Origin: Anodontia alba
Lineage: Eukaryota; Mollusca; Bivalvia; Lucinida; Lucinidae
DNA length: 64,000 nucleotides
Assembly (NCBI GenBank): GCA_964016985.1
Contig: OZ024830.1
Span: 64,062,550-64,126,549 of the forward strand
Direction: 5' to 3'
Each line of letters opens with the position of its first letter. The stretch's first letter is position 1. This document shows, one piece after another, positions 10,650 to 21,794 of this stretch. The notes beneath the pieces were generated by a model that ran no database searches, was not told where the DNA came from, and worked only from the letters and a program-made list of their open reading frames with translations. Position numbers and translations under genes: made by a program.

Positions 10650-11416
10650 AAGTTGAAACTTGGTACACACATACCCAGTGGGTTGATGTATCACCTTAAT
10701 TGGAATCAGGGGCAAGGGCCCATAACTCTTGGAGTTACATTCCTTGATAGGTTTTGCAGTTGCCATTAATGAAAAAAATTTTGTTACAGATTTCTCAGGA
10801 ACTGTGAAAGCTGTAAAGTTGAAACTTGGTACACACAGGGACAATGGTCTGATGTATGCTGTATACCCGAATCAGGGGCAAGGGCCCATAACTCTTGGAG
10901 TTATTTTACAATTTACCAATAAAGAAAAATTTCCATTTGATTTCTCAGAACTAAGGTCATCGACTTAGAATTTTGATGTTAAAATTTTACTTCAAAGTTT
11001 TTTAGGATCTCATTACTTCTAAACTACATGATTGATTTAGTTCCTATCTGGTATCAAGACAGATACTGGTCAAAAGTTTTTATCAGCACCATCAGCACAT
11101 GACCATGACCTTTGGGTCGAGGTCACAGCCTTAGAATTTTTATTAAAAATGAAAGTTTTCGTTTAAATTTTTAAGACCTCATTATTTCCTAACCTTATCA
11201 CTGATTTATTTGGTTTGATGTGCGCAGTGCAATCCATCCATGTGAAATATCAGGTGAGCTATCCTGTCTGGTGACAGGTCTTTTTGGATCTATCGTTGCC
11301 TGTCAATTTTGTATTTGCAATCAACTAAATGAGAAAATGAAGCTACATGAGTATCAAAGGTCAAATTCACTCCTTCGACCAAGGTCACTCAGATGTCAAT
11401 ATTAAAACTTAATATT

Positions 11417-11721
11417 GCTGGCCTAGGTGGCTCATTTGGATGCGCCATCCGACTGGAGACCAGGAGGTCGCGGGTTCAACCCCCGCCGAGTTCGGCAACA
11501 TTCTTTCGTGGAGATTGATCATGAAATATTTTCTACGGTCATTCTCACCCTTCCGCTGATTCAAGAAGGGTAGTTGTCAGTTTCTGGCGAAAGAAAGTGC
11601 ACAATACTGGTTAACCGCTTAGATGACTAAGCCTGCCCAGTAAACGTGTGGTTAGGTAAACTGACTGTGCTCGACATGACCCAATTGGGTTGAATGGGCC
11701 ATAAAACCTCAACACAAACAA
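11417..11721 (+). mobile_element. SINE-A copy 2
   Basis: Complete SINE-A with tRNA-like head, AGAAGGG(C/T)AGTTGTCAG body and CCTCAACACAAACA tail. 14-bp target duplication TAAAACTTAATATT at 11403-11416 and 11722-11735. Confidence 0.93.
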
Positions 11722-13352
11722 TAAAACTTAATATTCATTAAAAACTGCTGGGCAAATTGAAGTCAAAATTTCATATGAATGCTTTTATGGGTTTGAAGGA
11801 ATGAAATTTTTTCAAAACCTTGGTAACACTCCAGAGGTCACATTTTTGAAGGAATTGTCATGAATATTGCTCAAAATGTTTGTCTTCATGATTTCTTGGT
11901 CAAGTTTGAAACTGGATCACTTGGGCTTTTTAAAAAACTGTCTTCGGGTCAAATCAAAGGAAAACCTTATTAACACTTTGGAGGTCACATTTTTAAAGAA
12001 TTGATCATCAGTCTTGTTCAAAATGTTTTATCATGATGATTTCTATGTCAAGATTGAAACTGAGTCTCTTGGGGTAAAATACTAGGTCACAGGGGCCAAA
12101 TAAGATGAAGACCTTGTTAACACTGAGGTCACATTTTTGAAGCAATCATCATGAATCATGCTCAAAGTGTTTGTCTAGGTCAAGTTTGAAACCGGGTCAC
12201 TTGGGGTCAAAAAATAGGTTACCAGACCAAATCAAAGGAAAACCTTGTTAACACTCTAGCAGTCAAATTTTTTTAAGTAATTGTCATGAATTTTGCTCAA
12301 GATGTTTGTCCTTATGATTTCTCAGTGAAGTTTGAAACTGGATCACTTGGGGTCAGAAATTAGGTCACTGGGCCAAATCAAAGGAAAACCTTCTTAACAC
12401 TCTAGATGTCACATTTTGAAACAATCATCATGAATCTTGCTCGAAATGTTTGTCTTGATTATTTCTAGGTCAAAAGTGAAACTGGGTCAGTTGGGGTCAA
12501 AAACTAGGTCAAGGGCCAAATCAATGGAAAACCTTGTTAACACTGTAGCGGTCACAGTTTTGAAGCAATCATCATGAACATGCTCAAAATGTAAGTCTTG
12601 AAGTTCTTTAGGTTGACTTCGAAACTGGGTCACTTGGAGTCAAAAACTAGGTCATGGGCCAAATCAAAGGAAAACTTTGTTAACACTCTAGAGGTAACAT
12701 TTTTGAAGTAATCATCATTTTGAATCTTGCTCAAAATGTTTGTCTTGATGATGGCTTGGTGAAGTTTGAAATGGGTCAAATGTTTGTCTTGATGATATCT
12801 TGGTGAAGTTTGGAAATGAGTTACTTATGACCTATATTTCATGGTCCAGTGACTTACTTAGATTCTGCGTTTAGGTCAGTTTCTCAGTAACTTTTGGTCC
12901 TACAGCAGTGATACTTGGCACCTGCATACACCTTAGCATGGCCTCTTGAATGCAGTCATCCATATTTGACCAATACCTATTTCAGGGTCCACTGACTTAA
13001 AGTGTTTGTGTTTCTCGGCAACTATTACTCCCTACAGCCAGTGATACTTAGCACATGCATAGATCTTAGCATGGCCTCTTGAGCGTAGTCATCCATGTTT
13101 GGCCTTTACCTATATTTCACAGTCCATTAGGCATGCTACATTGTCTCTCTTGTTAATAATATAACAGTCATGAATTTTGGTCAGACTGTTTGCTTTGATC
13201 ATTTCTTGGTCAGCTTTAAGTGCTCTGAGCGTTCCAGGGCCATCATGGCCCTCTTGTTCAAACTGACCTCTATTTGGTGCAAAAGGATTGGTAATTTACG
13301 GCTGTATGGAGGGTATCTGGAGGACTGACTTAGTCATCAAATCTAAAATATA

Positions 13353-13530
13353 CAGTCAAACCTGTCTTAAGCAGCCACCCATGGGAAGCTTAAAATGTGG
13401 CTGCTGAAGGCAGGTGGCTGCTTAATACAGTTCAAATATATAAGTCTATGAATTTTCAGGCAACTTTCCTCTGGCTGCTTAATACAGGTTGGCTGCTTAA
13501 TAGAGGTGACCACTAACACAGGTTTGACTG
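13353..13530. mobile_element. Tigger/pogo-type MITE
   Basis: Inverted ends CAGTCAAACCTGT / ACAGGTTTGACTG bounded by TA at 13351-13352 and 13531-13532. The interior repeats GGCTGCTTAATACAG. CAG ends and a TA target are typical of Tigger-like MITEs. Confidence 0.85.
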
Positions 13531-13688
13531 TAAATGAATTTACTCAGGAAATGTCACAGCCTTCTTGAGGCATCAAAAGAAGAACAAACAATTAAGAGAT
13601 GCAACCAAACAGAAATAGAACTGATGAATATATGCAGCTAAGAACATGATGATGTCACAGATCTGCTAACGGAAATGAACAAAGTACA

Positions 13689-13920
13689 GGGCCCAGTTGT
13701 TCAAAGTGTCGTTAGCTTAATGAGCTTGTTTAGGGTCATTTTGTTAGTTGTTTTACGGATTCAATATACAATATTCTGATATTTTTTGCTGAAAAAATTG
13801 TGAGTAGCTTTTGCACTGCTTTTTATCAGCAAAAACTTTCAGCATATTAGCGTATCACTCGATGTAAATTTTAACAAATTGTTAACTAACAATGTCGTTA
13901 GCTTTGAACAACCAGGCCCA
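13689..13920. mobile_element. Harbinger-like MITE
   Basis: Inverted ends GGGCCCAGTTGTTCAAAG and the complement of GGGCCTGGTTGTTCAAAG, with further inverted matches (CGTTAGCTT, GTTAACTAAC). A 3-bp CAG duplication is possible, which would fit PIF/Harbinger. Confidence 0.7.
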
Positions 13921-14115
13921 GGAAGATAGCACTCCTGACGGTAGCAATTAAAGCGCTAAATAACAGGGTCAGATAGAAAGGTAGAAAGATGAAACGTTAT
14001 GATGCTGGCTGAGAAGTTCCTAGGTGTATACTGAAATAATAAAATAACTGTAGCTAGTTCTTTAAGTAATCTATTAGGTAATCATTGAGTGATAATATTT
14101 GTATATTCATTGTAG

Positions 14116-14220
14116 ATTTTGAAACCCGCTGACAAGAAGAAATTTCCATATGGTGGATTAAATGCAGGACGACCGGTCACTCCTCCCAGAGGTACAGCAA
14201 AGGCAAAAGGAAAAATGTAA
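14116..14220 (+). CDS. Candidate 3'-terminal coding exon of an unidentified host gene
   Basis: A pyrimidine/TG-rich stretch ending TTCATTGTAG (an acceptor-like AG at 14114-14115) is followed by an open frame of 34 codons and a TAA stop. The peptide begins [20 protein letters not shown] and continues [14 protein letters not shown]. It is rich in Lys, Pro and Gly, without repeats, and unlike the surrounding transposon debris. Three overlapping AATAAA signals lie 45-60 bp after the stop. I do not recognise the family; the [15 protein letters not shown] stretch looks like a conserved short motif. I see no upstream exon, so the intron would be long or the gene starts outside the window. It could also be a chance ORF. 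Confidence 0.4.
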   Translation: MLKPADKKKFPYGGLNAGRPVTPPRGTAKAKGKM

Positions 14221-14264
14221 ATGAAAAAAAAAAATGTAAAACATGGAACTTCTACAGGCATGAA

Positions 14265-14279
14265 AATAAAATAAATAAA
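14265..14279 (+). promoter_or_regulatory. Overlapping AATAAA polyadenylation signals
   Basis: AATAAA occurs at 14265, 14270 and 14274, 45-54 bp after the stop of the candidate exon. AT-rich DNA makes chance occurrence likely; position is the only support. Confidence 0.35.
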
Positions 14280-14584
14280 AATAGAAAAACAGAAGTATCT
14301 AGTTCTCTCGAAGAGGATTCTCAGTGGATTTAAAATCTGGCTGTACCAAGTAAAAGTTAATGGAATGTTTCAAAAGACACTGAGGTGCTTGGAATAGCCA
14401 GAACACCAGTGTGAAATAATTGAGCACAGGAAAAAACAACATTTTCACAGAACTCATCTGTTAATATTCATTAGTAGCATTCCTTCTCATGGAAACACTT
14501 TTAGCTGTAACAAGCCGAGTGGCACACTATCCCACAAACATAGCTGCAGATAAGATTTATCAAAAATTATTTATAATCTTCTTC

Positions 14585-14763
14585 ATAGCTCTGGATAAGG
14601 CATTTGTTTCAGCTAAAAAGTTTTGAAATATTTCTTCTCTCCACATAAACATACATTGTAGGTACTGATTAGTAGGCAAGGTGCTTCTAATGAGTACTCA
14701 CGAGGTATGTTTTTGTTGAGAAATGAGAAAAATTTATCTGGATACCCTTCTTATCTAGAGCTA
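14585..14763. mobile_element. AGCTC-palindrome MITE (family H), copy 1
   Basis: Begins ATAGCTCTGGATAAGG and ends TTATCTAGAGCTA, with a central inverted pair TACTGATTAGTAG..CTTCTAATGAGTACTC and TTTCTCCACA..TGAGAAATGAGAAA. The same plan recurs at least seven times between 14.5 and 27 kb. Confidence 0.7.
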
Positions 14764-15165
14764 TTTTTACTTATTTCTCCATAGAAGTTGGGTTGTCTTG
14801 GCAGAGGCATTCTTTTTTTTTTACAGAGAACAGAGAGAAAATCTACCATATTTACCCTGAATATTATTCCATTCAAGGCCTTGACAGGCCTAGTAGACAG
14901 TGTAGGTCCAAATTGTACGCAGTAGATAGTGGCATCAGATCAGAAACCTTAAAATGTGGTGTCTACACTGTTACCGCACATCCAGCAAGTTTAAACAACA
15001 GGTAATGAAAGTGGACTTGTTCAGTGTTTAGGGCCGGTATGGTAAGGAGTGAAGGTGAATAATCCCATGTTTCTGAAGTGGACTCTTCCATGTTGAATTT
15101 GGACATATCCACTGATGCAAATAGGGGTTTCAGTCTAAAATAAAAAAAAAAAAAAAAAACAGAAT

Positions 15166-15265
15166 GCAAACAGAGATCCAGATGAGACTGCTAGTTAGAA
15201 GCCATCTCATCTGGATTTACACTTTGCACAGATGTGTATTTTGGTCTGCCGGGCTGAAAGGGTTA
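15166..15265. mobile_element. Fragment of GATCAG-hairpin MITE
   Basis: Hairpin AGATCCAGATGAGA..CATCTCATCTGGATTTACAC followed by GAAAGGGTTAAC, a decayed version of the F3/F4 centres at 17.4, 27.0, 27.8 and 28.0 kb. Confidence 0.55.
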
Positions 15266-15397
15266 ACAAGAGCCAGTATAGCCTTCTTTTAACTAGAATA
15301 GAACAGGTAGTGTTTATGAAGTGTGTTTCTGATGGAATGACCATGCTTTATAGATCTGTGTCTGTGTATTTCACAAATGTAAAATTAAAGTAAAACA

Positions 15398-15600
15398 TAG
15401 CTCCAGATAAGACATTTTTTTCAAGCAAACTGTAGTAATATTTTTCTCCATATTTTCTTATTTATTCACAAAAACTTTAAAAGTTGTGGGTACTCATTAG
15501 AAGGGCGTCCCTGAGGTGCTTCTGATATGTACCCACAATATAGGTTTTTGTGGAGAAAAATGTTTATAGGATACACTTGTCTGGAGTTACGATGTAAGGT
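15398..15600. mobile_element. Family H palindrome MITE, copy 2
   Basis: Starts TAGCTCCAGATAAGAC, ends GTCTGGAGTTA. Arms: GTTGTGGGTACTCATTAGAAG and its imperfect complement CTTCTGATATGTACCCAC. Confidence 0.75.
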
Positions 15601-15619
15601 AGTTTGTTTTTTTGTTTTC

Positions 15620-17255
15620 ATACGCCCGTTTGAAAAACGGGACATATTATGTTACGGGGTATGGCGTCTGTCCATCCGTAAACTTTTTCGTTTCCGGATA
15701 ATTCCTCCTACAGTTTACATCCGATCAAGCTGAAACTTGGTATATAGTTAGACCATGATGTGGCCCAGAGCATATTGTTTCGAGGTTACAGTCCACCAAA
15801 TGTTTGCAGAGTTATGCCCCTTAGAAAATTTCTGTAAACTTTTCATTTCCGATTAACTCCTACATTTTACATCCGATCAAGCTGAAACTTCATATATAGT
15901 TAGACCATGATGTGGAGCAGCGCATATTATTTTGAGGTTACAGTCCACCAAATATAAGCAGAGTTACGCCCCTTTGAAAATTTCAATAGACTTTTCGTTT
16001 CCGGCTAACTCCTCCTACAGTTTACATCCGATCAAGCTGAAACTTGGTATATAGTTAGACCATGATGTGGTGCAGCGCATATTATGTCGGGGTTACAGTC
16101 CACCAAATGTTTGCAGAGTTATGCCCCTTAGAACATTTCTGTAAACTTTTAATTTCCGGTTAACTCCTCCTACATTTTACATCCGATCAAGCTGAAACTT
16201 CATGTATAGTTAGACCATGATGTGGAGCAGTGCATATTGTTTCTAGGTTACAGTCCACTAAATATTAGCAGAGTTATGCCTCTTTGAAAATTTCAGTAGA
16301 CTTTTCGTTTCCGGTTTACTCCTCCTACAGTTTACATCCAATCAAGCTGAAACTTCATGTATAGTTAGACCATGATGTGGAGCAGCGCATATTATTTCTA
16401 GGTTACAGTCCACCAAATATTAGCAGAGTTATACCCCTTTGAATATTTCGATTAATTTTTAGTTTATGGCTAAATCCTCCTACAGTTTACATCCAATCAA
16501 GCTGAAACTTCATGTACAGTTAGACCATGATGTGGAGCAGCGCTGTTGTTTCGAGGTTACAGTCCACCAAATATTAGCAGAGTTAAACCCCTTCGAAAAT
16601 GTCTATTAATTTTTTGTTTCCGGCTAAATCCTACAATTTACATCCGATCAAGCTGAAACTTGATTTGTAGTAAGACCATGATGTGGAGCAGCGCATATTG
16701 TTTCAAGGTTACAGTCCACCAAGTACTAGCAGAGTTAAACCCCTTTGAAAATTTCTATTAATTTTTTGTTTCCGGCTAAATCCTCCTACAGTTTACATCC
16801 GATCAAGCTGAAACTTCATAAATACTTACAAGATGATGTGGAGCAGCACATATTATTTTTAGGTTACAGTGCACCAAATATTTGCAGATTTATGCCCCTT
16901 TGAAAGTTTTTGTAAACTTTTCACAGCATATTGTTTAGAGGTAATAGTGTGCCAATGGCTCATATGAGCTTATAATATAGCCATGCTTCTGTGGTGTGTC
17001 CTCCGTCAGAAAGCACTTCTCCCTAGAAGCAGCAAACTTCTCCCTTAATTTCTTGGCCAGCTTGGACGCTTAGGTTACAGTTCACCAAATATCAGCAGAG
17101 ATTATGCCCCAATGAATTTGTTTTAATTTTTTTTTTTTTTTTTGTAATTCCACTTTCAGTTTATATCCGGAGCACTGAATTATACAGGAGCCAGTTAATG
17201 TGCTGCATCTTATTACTTGCCACGGGCGTATAATGCACCGCTTGGCGGAGCTCGT
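15620..17255 (+). mobile_element. Pearl/HINE-like element P4
   Basis: 5' hairpin ACGCCCGTTTGAAAAACGGG, a short GTCTGTCCATCCG tract, then about eight ~157-bp units with TTACATCCGATCAAGCTGAA and AGACCATGATGTGGAGCAG. The last unit is interrupted by ~150 bp of foreign sequence (about 16925-17070). The 3' end has ACCGCTTGGCGG followed by AGCTCGTT. Confidence 0.8.
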
Positions 17256-17327
17256 TTTTTTTTTTTTTTTTGCTTGTATTGGCTTGCTGGAATTTTGAGC
17301 ACTTTTTATAAATGGAACTAATTCTAA

Positions 17328-17490
17328 CCCTTGCCCTGCTGAATAAATTAAGATGCCACACCCACTTCTAATTTCCAGCCAGTCAGATTACTTGATCCGG
17401 GTTTTGATAGAAATTCACGTATTTAATGACAAACAGTGCAGATCCAGATCAGTTGGCTCACTGATCTGGATCTGCACTGTTTGTTAAGAC
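17328..17490. mobile_element. TTAA-type MITE F3, copy 1 (partial)
   Basis: Contains TAACCCTTGCCCTGCTGAA at one end and a perfect central hairpin GTGCAGATCCAGATCAGT..ACTGATCTGGATCTGCAC. Related to 27958-28164. Confidence 0.65.
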
Positions 17491-17655
17491 AGGGCATGTC
17501 GTGTTGAGCAAGAGAAGGGCGAACTTGGTCCATTAACATAATGTTTTCATGGAGAATAGAGATGTTTGTTTTTTAATCTTGTCTTCTGGAACCTTGGTAG
17601 CCTGTACATTACTAGAGGTATGCAGCAATTGTAGTTAAGTAGGTTTTCCCACAGT

Positions 17656-17822
17656 TCTAGATTGTATCCAGATAAACATTCTCCACTAAAAACTCTGCTA
17701 TGTGCTCATTAGAAGCCCTTTGCTGAGGGAAGGTGGGGGCTTCTAATGATTACTCACAACATAAATAAGGTTTTTGCAGAGAAATAAGAAACTGTCAACT
17801 TTTTGGTAGAAAAAAGCTAAGC
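17656..17822. mobile_element. Family H palindrome MITE, copy 3
   Basis: GTATCCAGATAAACATTCTCC at the left, GTGCTCATTAGAAGCCC and GGGGCTTCTAATGATTACTC as the central inverted pair, AAAAAAGCTAAGCT at the right. Confidence 0.65.
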
Positions 17823-18411
17823 TGTGTTTTCCTCTTGTAATTGTCATGTCTTATGTAGAATATTTATTACAAAAATAGTGTATTAATGTGATGTTGTCCT
17901 TGTAAAATGAGTATTTAGTTCAGTTTTTGTTAATGGACCTTCTTGAAAGGTGCAAATATTGATCTGTCAGTTCTGACTTGTAAATTTGTACAAAATACTT
18001 AGGAAAAGGAAAATCTCTTTTTTTTTTTTTTTTTTTGTATTGGACTTACTGTAGAGTTTTATTGGTTTGCAACAACTACAGTTGAATGAAGTTAAGCGCT
18101 TTGTACATTATGCATGATTTGTGAATGCATTCTTTTTTTTATGTATATCTCGTGTTTCTGAACTTAGATAACATACATGCTCTACATATAAGTAGTTTTC
18201 TTGAAATTGCATCATAGATAATATTTTGGTGCAAGAAAATGTGGGATAATTCCATGTCACATTCTTACATGAAAGGTTTTGTGATCCGGCTAATGTCCAG
18301 TAGAAGGTGCATGATGAACAAAGACGAGGACACTGTTGTTTGACCCTCAGGTCCAGATCAATGGATTATCAAAAAAATAAATTTTATATTATTTTTGTAC
18401 CAAATCCTACT
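17823..18411. other. No feature recognised
   Basis: AT-rich, with a poly-T run near 18018-18036. No ORF or repeat with family features. Confidence 0.5.
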
Positions 18412-18491
18412 TTATGAATATTCATTGAATTGCTTTGATGGTACAGTTTCATTATGAATATTCATTGAATTGCTTTGATGGTACAGTTTCA
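18412..18491 (+). repeat. Two tandem copies of a 40-bp unit
   Basis: The unit starting TTATGAATATTCATTGAATT is repeated exactly at a 40-bp interval, consistent with a recent tandem duplication. Confidence 0.9.
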
Positions 18492-18831
18492 TTAAGAAGC
18501 TACAGTTTAAGTCTGGGTACAGATAAGTATATATAAAAAAAAAATCCAAAATGCCGTAATAATGTTTTAAGTTTTGGAACAAGCATGTCGAAGCAAGCAA
18601 ACTGTAGACCCAGAATGTTTGCGGCAGAATTCAGCGTCTGTTCATGGTTCACGCTGTTTACCATTCATCCAACAATCATGCATCAACCGATTTTAGACTC
18701 ATTAACAGATAGTAAAATGGACTAGCTCAGAGTTTGGGACCAATGTGGTAGGATGTTAAGCTGTCCCAATATTTAGGGTAAATACAGTACAACCTATAAT
18801 TGAGCCACAGTATGAGAAAATAGCTTTCATA

Positions 18832-19470
18832 CGAGGGTCCTGCAAAAAGTTCTGTCACTAATACGCTTCCTAAGTTTTATCCCAGGTATATTTTAAAATG
18901 CTCCTCTGCACTTGAATGGTGTGTTGAATAGCTAACAATATCAGTTTATTTCATTCAAATTGCTTTCCAACTGACTGAGTTATTTCAAATTGAAATAGAT
19001 GCAGTCATATACACTGACCAATTTACTTGTTACATTGGAACATGGACCAAGCAAAGGATGGTCAAGAGCCCACCTTTACATGACGTCTCCTCTCATAAGT
19101 GTGAGGTTGTTAAGTCTTTTTTGGCTTCGAAAAGGTGAAAGTTTTAAACCATCCACCTTATTCACCTGACCTGAGTCCCTGTGACTTATTTTTATTTCCA
19201 AGGCTTAAGAAAATGCTTTCTGGAAATAAGTATACGTCTAGAAGTTCTCTTGGCAGCGCTATTTATCAGTGTCTCCAACAGTTTATCAGTGTCTCCAACA
19301 GATACCAAAAGAAGACTATTTATCTGTTTTTCGCGACTGGATGAAAAGGTTACAAAAACGTGTTTCAGTAAAGGGGGAATACTTTGAAGGTTTGTAATAA
19401 AAATATGTTTGATAAAACGTAGCACTGAAGTAATCCGAACCCAGTGACAAAACTTTTTGCAGGACCCTCG
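18832..19470 (+). mobile_element. Deleted mariner element
   Basis: 26-bp inverted ends starting CGAGGGTCCTGCAAAAAG (one mismatch between ends), with TA on both sides (18830-18831, 19471-19472). At 639 bp it is half the length of a mariner. It keeps a C-terminal transposase fragment at 19135-19300 with the HPPYSPDLSPCD motif, including the third catalytic Asp. The rest of the catalytic domain is deleted. A 20-bp duplication (TTATCAGTGTCTCCAACAG) sits inside. Confidence 0.92.
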
Positions 19471-19718
19471 TATGGTCGGTGTTTTCAGGCAGTCTGATCA
19501 GGTTTCACTGGGTGCTCTAGGAAATCAGCGCAGGCTGATCTGTGTGTACTACTGGGCTCTGGTTTAATTGAAATACCAAGTCTTGTTTTCTCAGAAAAAT
19601 AATGGAAAATATTGAATGTCCTCTACTACAATTTTTAATAACACTTCTTGTGTGATTGTGCCAGTTGCAAAACAGCAGGTAGCATTCTGATTATTTTTGT
19701 GAGCTATATGTCAGAGAA

Positions 19719-19899
19719 GGAGGGGGCCCCCGTAGCCTAGTGGATAGGAGAGTTGACTCTTAATCCGTTAGGTTTCTGACTGCTGTGGTTCGAGCCTCGC
19801 TTGGGTCAGGTGGGAAAGCCAAGTCCTGCTTACGGATGTTAGGTGGTGTTTCCCTGGGTTCTCTGGTTTTCGCCCACCTTTGATGAATGATTGGCTCGA
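19719..19899 (+). mobile_element. SINE-C copy 2, 3'-truncated
   Basis: Same head as copy 1 (GGCCCCCGTAGCCTAG, B box GGTTCGAGCC), but it ends at TTGGCTCGA without the GTAAAACCCAAATC tail. It is nevertheless flanked by a perfect 14-bp duplication TATATGTCAGAGAA (19705-19718, 19900-19913). Confidence 0.85.
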
Positions 19900-19913
19900 T
19901 ATATGTCAGAGAA

Positions 19914-20045
19914 AGTAAGGTTTGCTATAACATGCGAATCTTCTGCTACAATACACATGAAATATCAAACTCTATGTGGAAAAAAAAAAAAAAGAAAAAA
20001 ATAGAATGGCATCTGCAACAATTTTAAATTATGCTTTAAGAGTAA
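19914..20045. repeat. Relic of TGACATTTC-type hairpin MITE
   Basis: Words such as CTATAACATGCGAATC, CACATGAAATATCAAAC and GGCATCTGCAACAATTTTAA match F1/F2 interiors, but the ends are lost. Confidence 0.4.
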
Positions 20046-21163
20046 AATGATTCCTCTGATCTGGAACCTTTAATCTTAAGGACCTCTTTGTGGACACTGT
20101 CCCATGTATTGGAAAAACGTTCTGGTGGATTTGATTATCATGTTAAGGTGCTGGTGAAAGCTTTTATTTCGGTGATTAAAGTGTAAAATATAGAAAATGA
20201 GACTGGTCAGTTGTCTTGTAGATGGCCGTGTTGTTACAAGCAGTTGATGAGTCTGGGTTACAAGTATTTAGACTATCTAAAGAGAAAATGGCAGCCCATC
20301 GAAGAACTAATGTAAATACATATATATATATGTTCATTTTATAGAAAAAAATACTGTTATGATGTCATGTACGTGTGAACGATGGATTAAGTGCTGTTGT
20401 TTAGAGTCAAAACTGCATGGCTACTTTTTTTTTTTTTTTTTTGGCCATGTTTTTTTCCTGTATATATTGCTTAAGTTTTAATGTCTGATTTAGCCTATTT
20501 CTTTCTTACTTTTTTTTTTATTTGTCACATAATAGCATGATTAAGACGAGCCAGTCGGCCGGATTTAGGAAAGGTCAATGTTGAGAAGATTTACAGCTGA
20601 AACCAAGGCAATAAGCTATAGCAAATAAAGCCTTGTGTAAGCGAAAAATTCCCACAATTGTTTTTATTTTCTCAGAAATTAAGGATTTGCATTTCAGTTG
20701 AAAGATGAATGTATGAGGTGTTAGGAACAAAACCGAAGGCCTTATTTTCTGAGACAAATATTTGAAAATTCCTGCTAAGACTGCCATATTGACCCTAAGT
20801 TTTCTTAACCATATATGTCCAATAAGTTGAACAGCCCATTATATAACCTGTGGAAGTGTCTAAAAGTTGTTGGGTGTGTTGCAAACAGTTTAGACCCTTA
20901 TCAGATAGTGTACTGTGGGGTCTGATCTGCATCTATAGTTTGCTCAGGACCGTCTTTCTGAATACTGTGAATAGTGAATAGTGTAAATACAGTAATTTAT
21001 TTTGAGTGACTTGCTTGTAGTTACTTCATAAGTTTCCTGGTACTAGTGGCTCAGCAGTGTATAAGTTAAATAACATGAAGATGGTTAGCCTATCATTAGC
21101 TGGAGTAATGGTTGTAATGGACTACATGCATAGGTCTACATAAGAAGGTGTATCAGATCAATT
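20046..21163. other. No feature recognised
   Basis: About 1.1 kb of AT-rich sequence with a TATATATA run near 20320 and poly-T near 20425 and 20510. No supported gene. Confidence 0.5.
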
Positions 21164-21276
21164 TTTTTCTTATTTCTCCACAAAAATATATGTTGTGGGT
21201 ACTCATTAGAAGCGCCTCAGCGAGGCGCTTCTGATGAGTACCCACAACATATGTTTTCGTGGAGAAGTAAGAAAAA
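21164..21276. mobile_element. Family H palindrome, best-preserved copy
   Basis: A near-perfect 113-bp palindrome. The ~54-bp arms TTTTTCTTATTTCTCC..AGAAGCGCCTC and the complement starting GAGGCGCTTCTGATGAG are separated by 4 bases. It would form a very stable hairpin. Flanks (AAAAAAGCATCTTATCAAGG) suggest it is the centre of a longer family H element. Confidence 0.85.
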
Positions 21277-21554
21277 TATCAATACTTTTAGATTGAAAAA
21301 AGCATCTTATCAAGGGCTATGACTACATGTCCTGCAGTTACATTTGAGAATGAATGATCATTACAAAGCTGTAATGTTGGCTGGATCTGTGTATGTGCAG
21401 TGATCACTTCAGTTTCAGACCTTAGACCATTACTAAGTAATTAAGAGGCAAGGGATTCAGTATCAGGAGAGGCAGTTCTTATAACTCATATTTGCCATTT
21501 TTCTGAAAAAGGGTCTACACTAAAAGGAAAGAATTTGCTTGCTTTAGGGCTTCA

Positions 21555-21790
21555 TGCAGGAAAGAAAACAGGAAGTCACAGAAGTTGTCTCCCTTTCAAA
21601 ACAAATGGCAGATAATCGTCCAAATGTACCAGTCTTTTGAAGCTTTGTATTCAAAGATTTTTAAAGGAGTTATCACCTGGTAGCTAGCTATTCTGTCATA
21701 TTCAACGGGGGGAGACAAGTCTTGTGGCTTCCTGTTTGCATTCTTTCCCCCTTCTGGAAAATAATGCAGATTACACAGATTTTTTTTTTT
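21555..21790. repeat. Inverted pair of AACAGGAAGTC arms
   Basis: AAAACAGGAAGTCACAGAAG at the left is mirrored by CTTGTGGCTTCCTGTTTGC at the right, with TTGTCTCCC / GGGAGACAAG next to them. A homologous left arm occurs in intron 2 of the mariner near 41018-41082. Confidence 0.6.
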
Positions 21791-21794
21791 TTTT

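Larger units (their letters stand above)
10240..13259 (+). mobile_element. Pearl/HINE-like composite P3
   Basis: 5' hairpin CCGCTTTGAAAAAGTGGCGG at 10242-10261, a CATTCCTTCC-type microsatellite, then at least three types of degenerate tandem unit: GGGCAAGGGCCCATAACTC (10.7-10.9 kb), ~145-bp AAATCAAAGGAAAACC units (11.75-12.8 kb), and CTTAGCATGGCCTCTTGA units (12.9-13.1 kb). 3' signals are CTCTCTTGTT near 13153 and the hairpin AGGGCCATCATGGCCCT plus CTTGTT at 13236-13258. This is probably two or more elements of different subfamilies inserted end to end or into one another. Two SINEs interrupt it. Confidence 0.65.
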
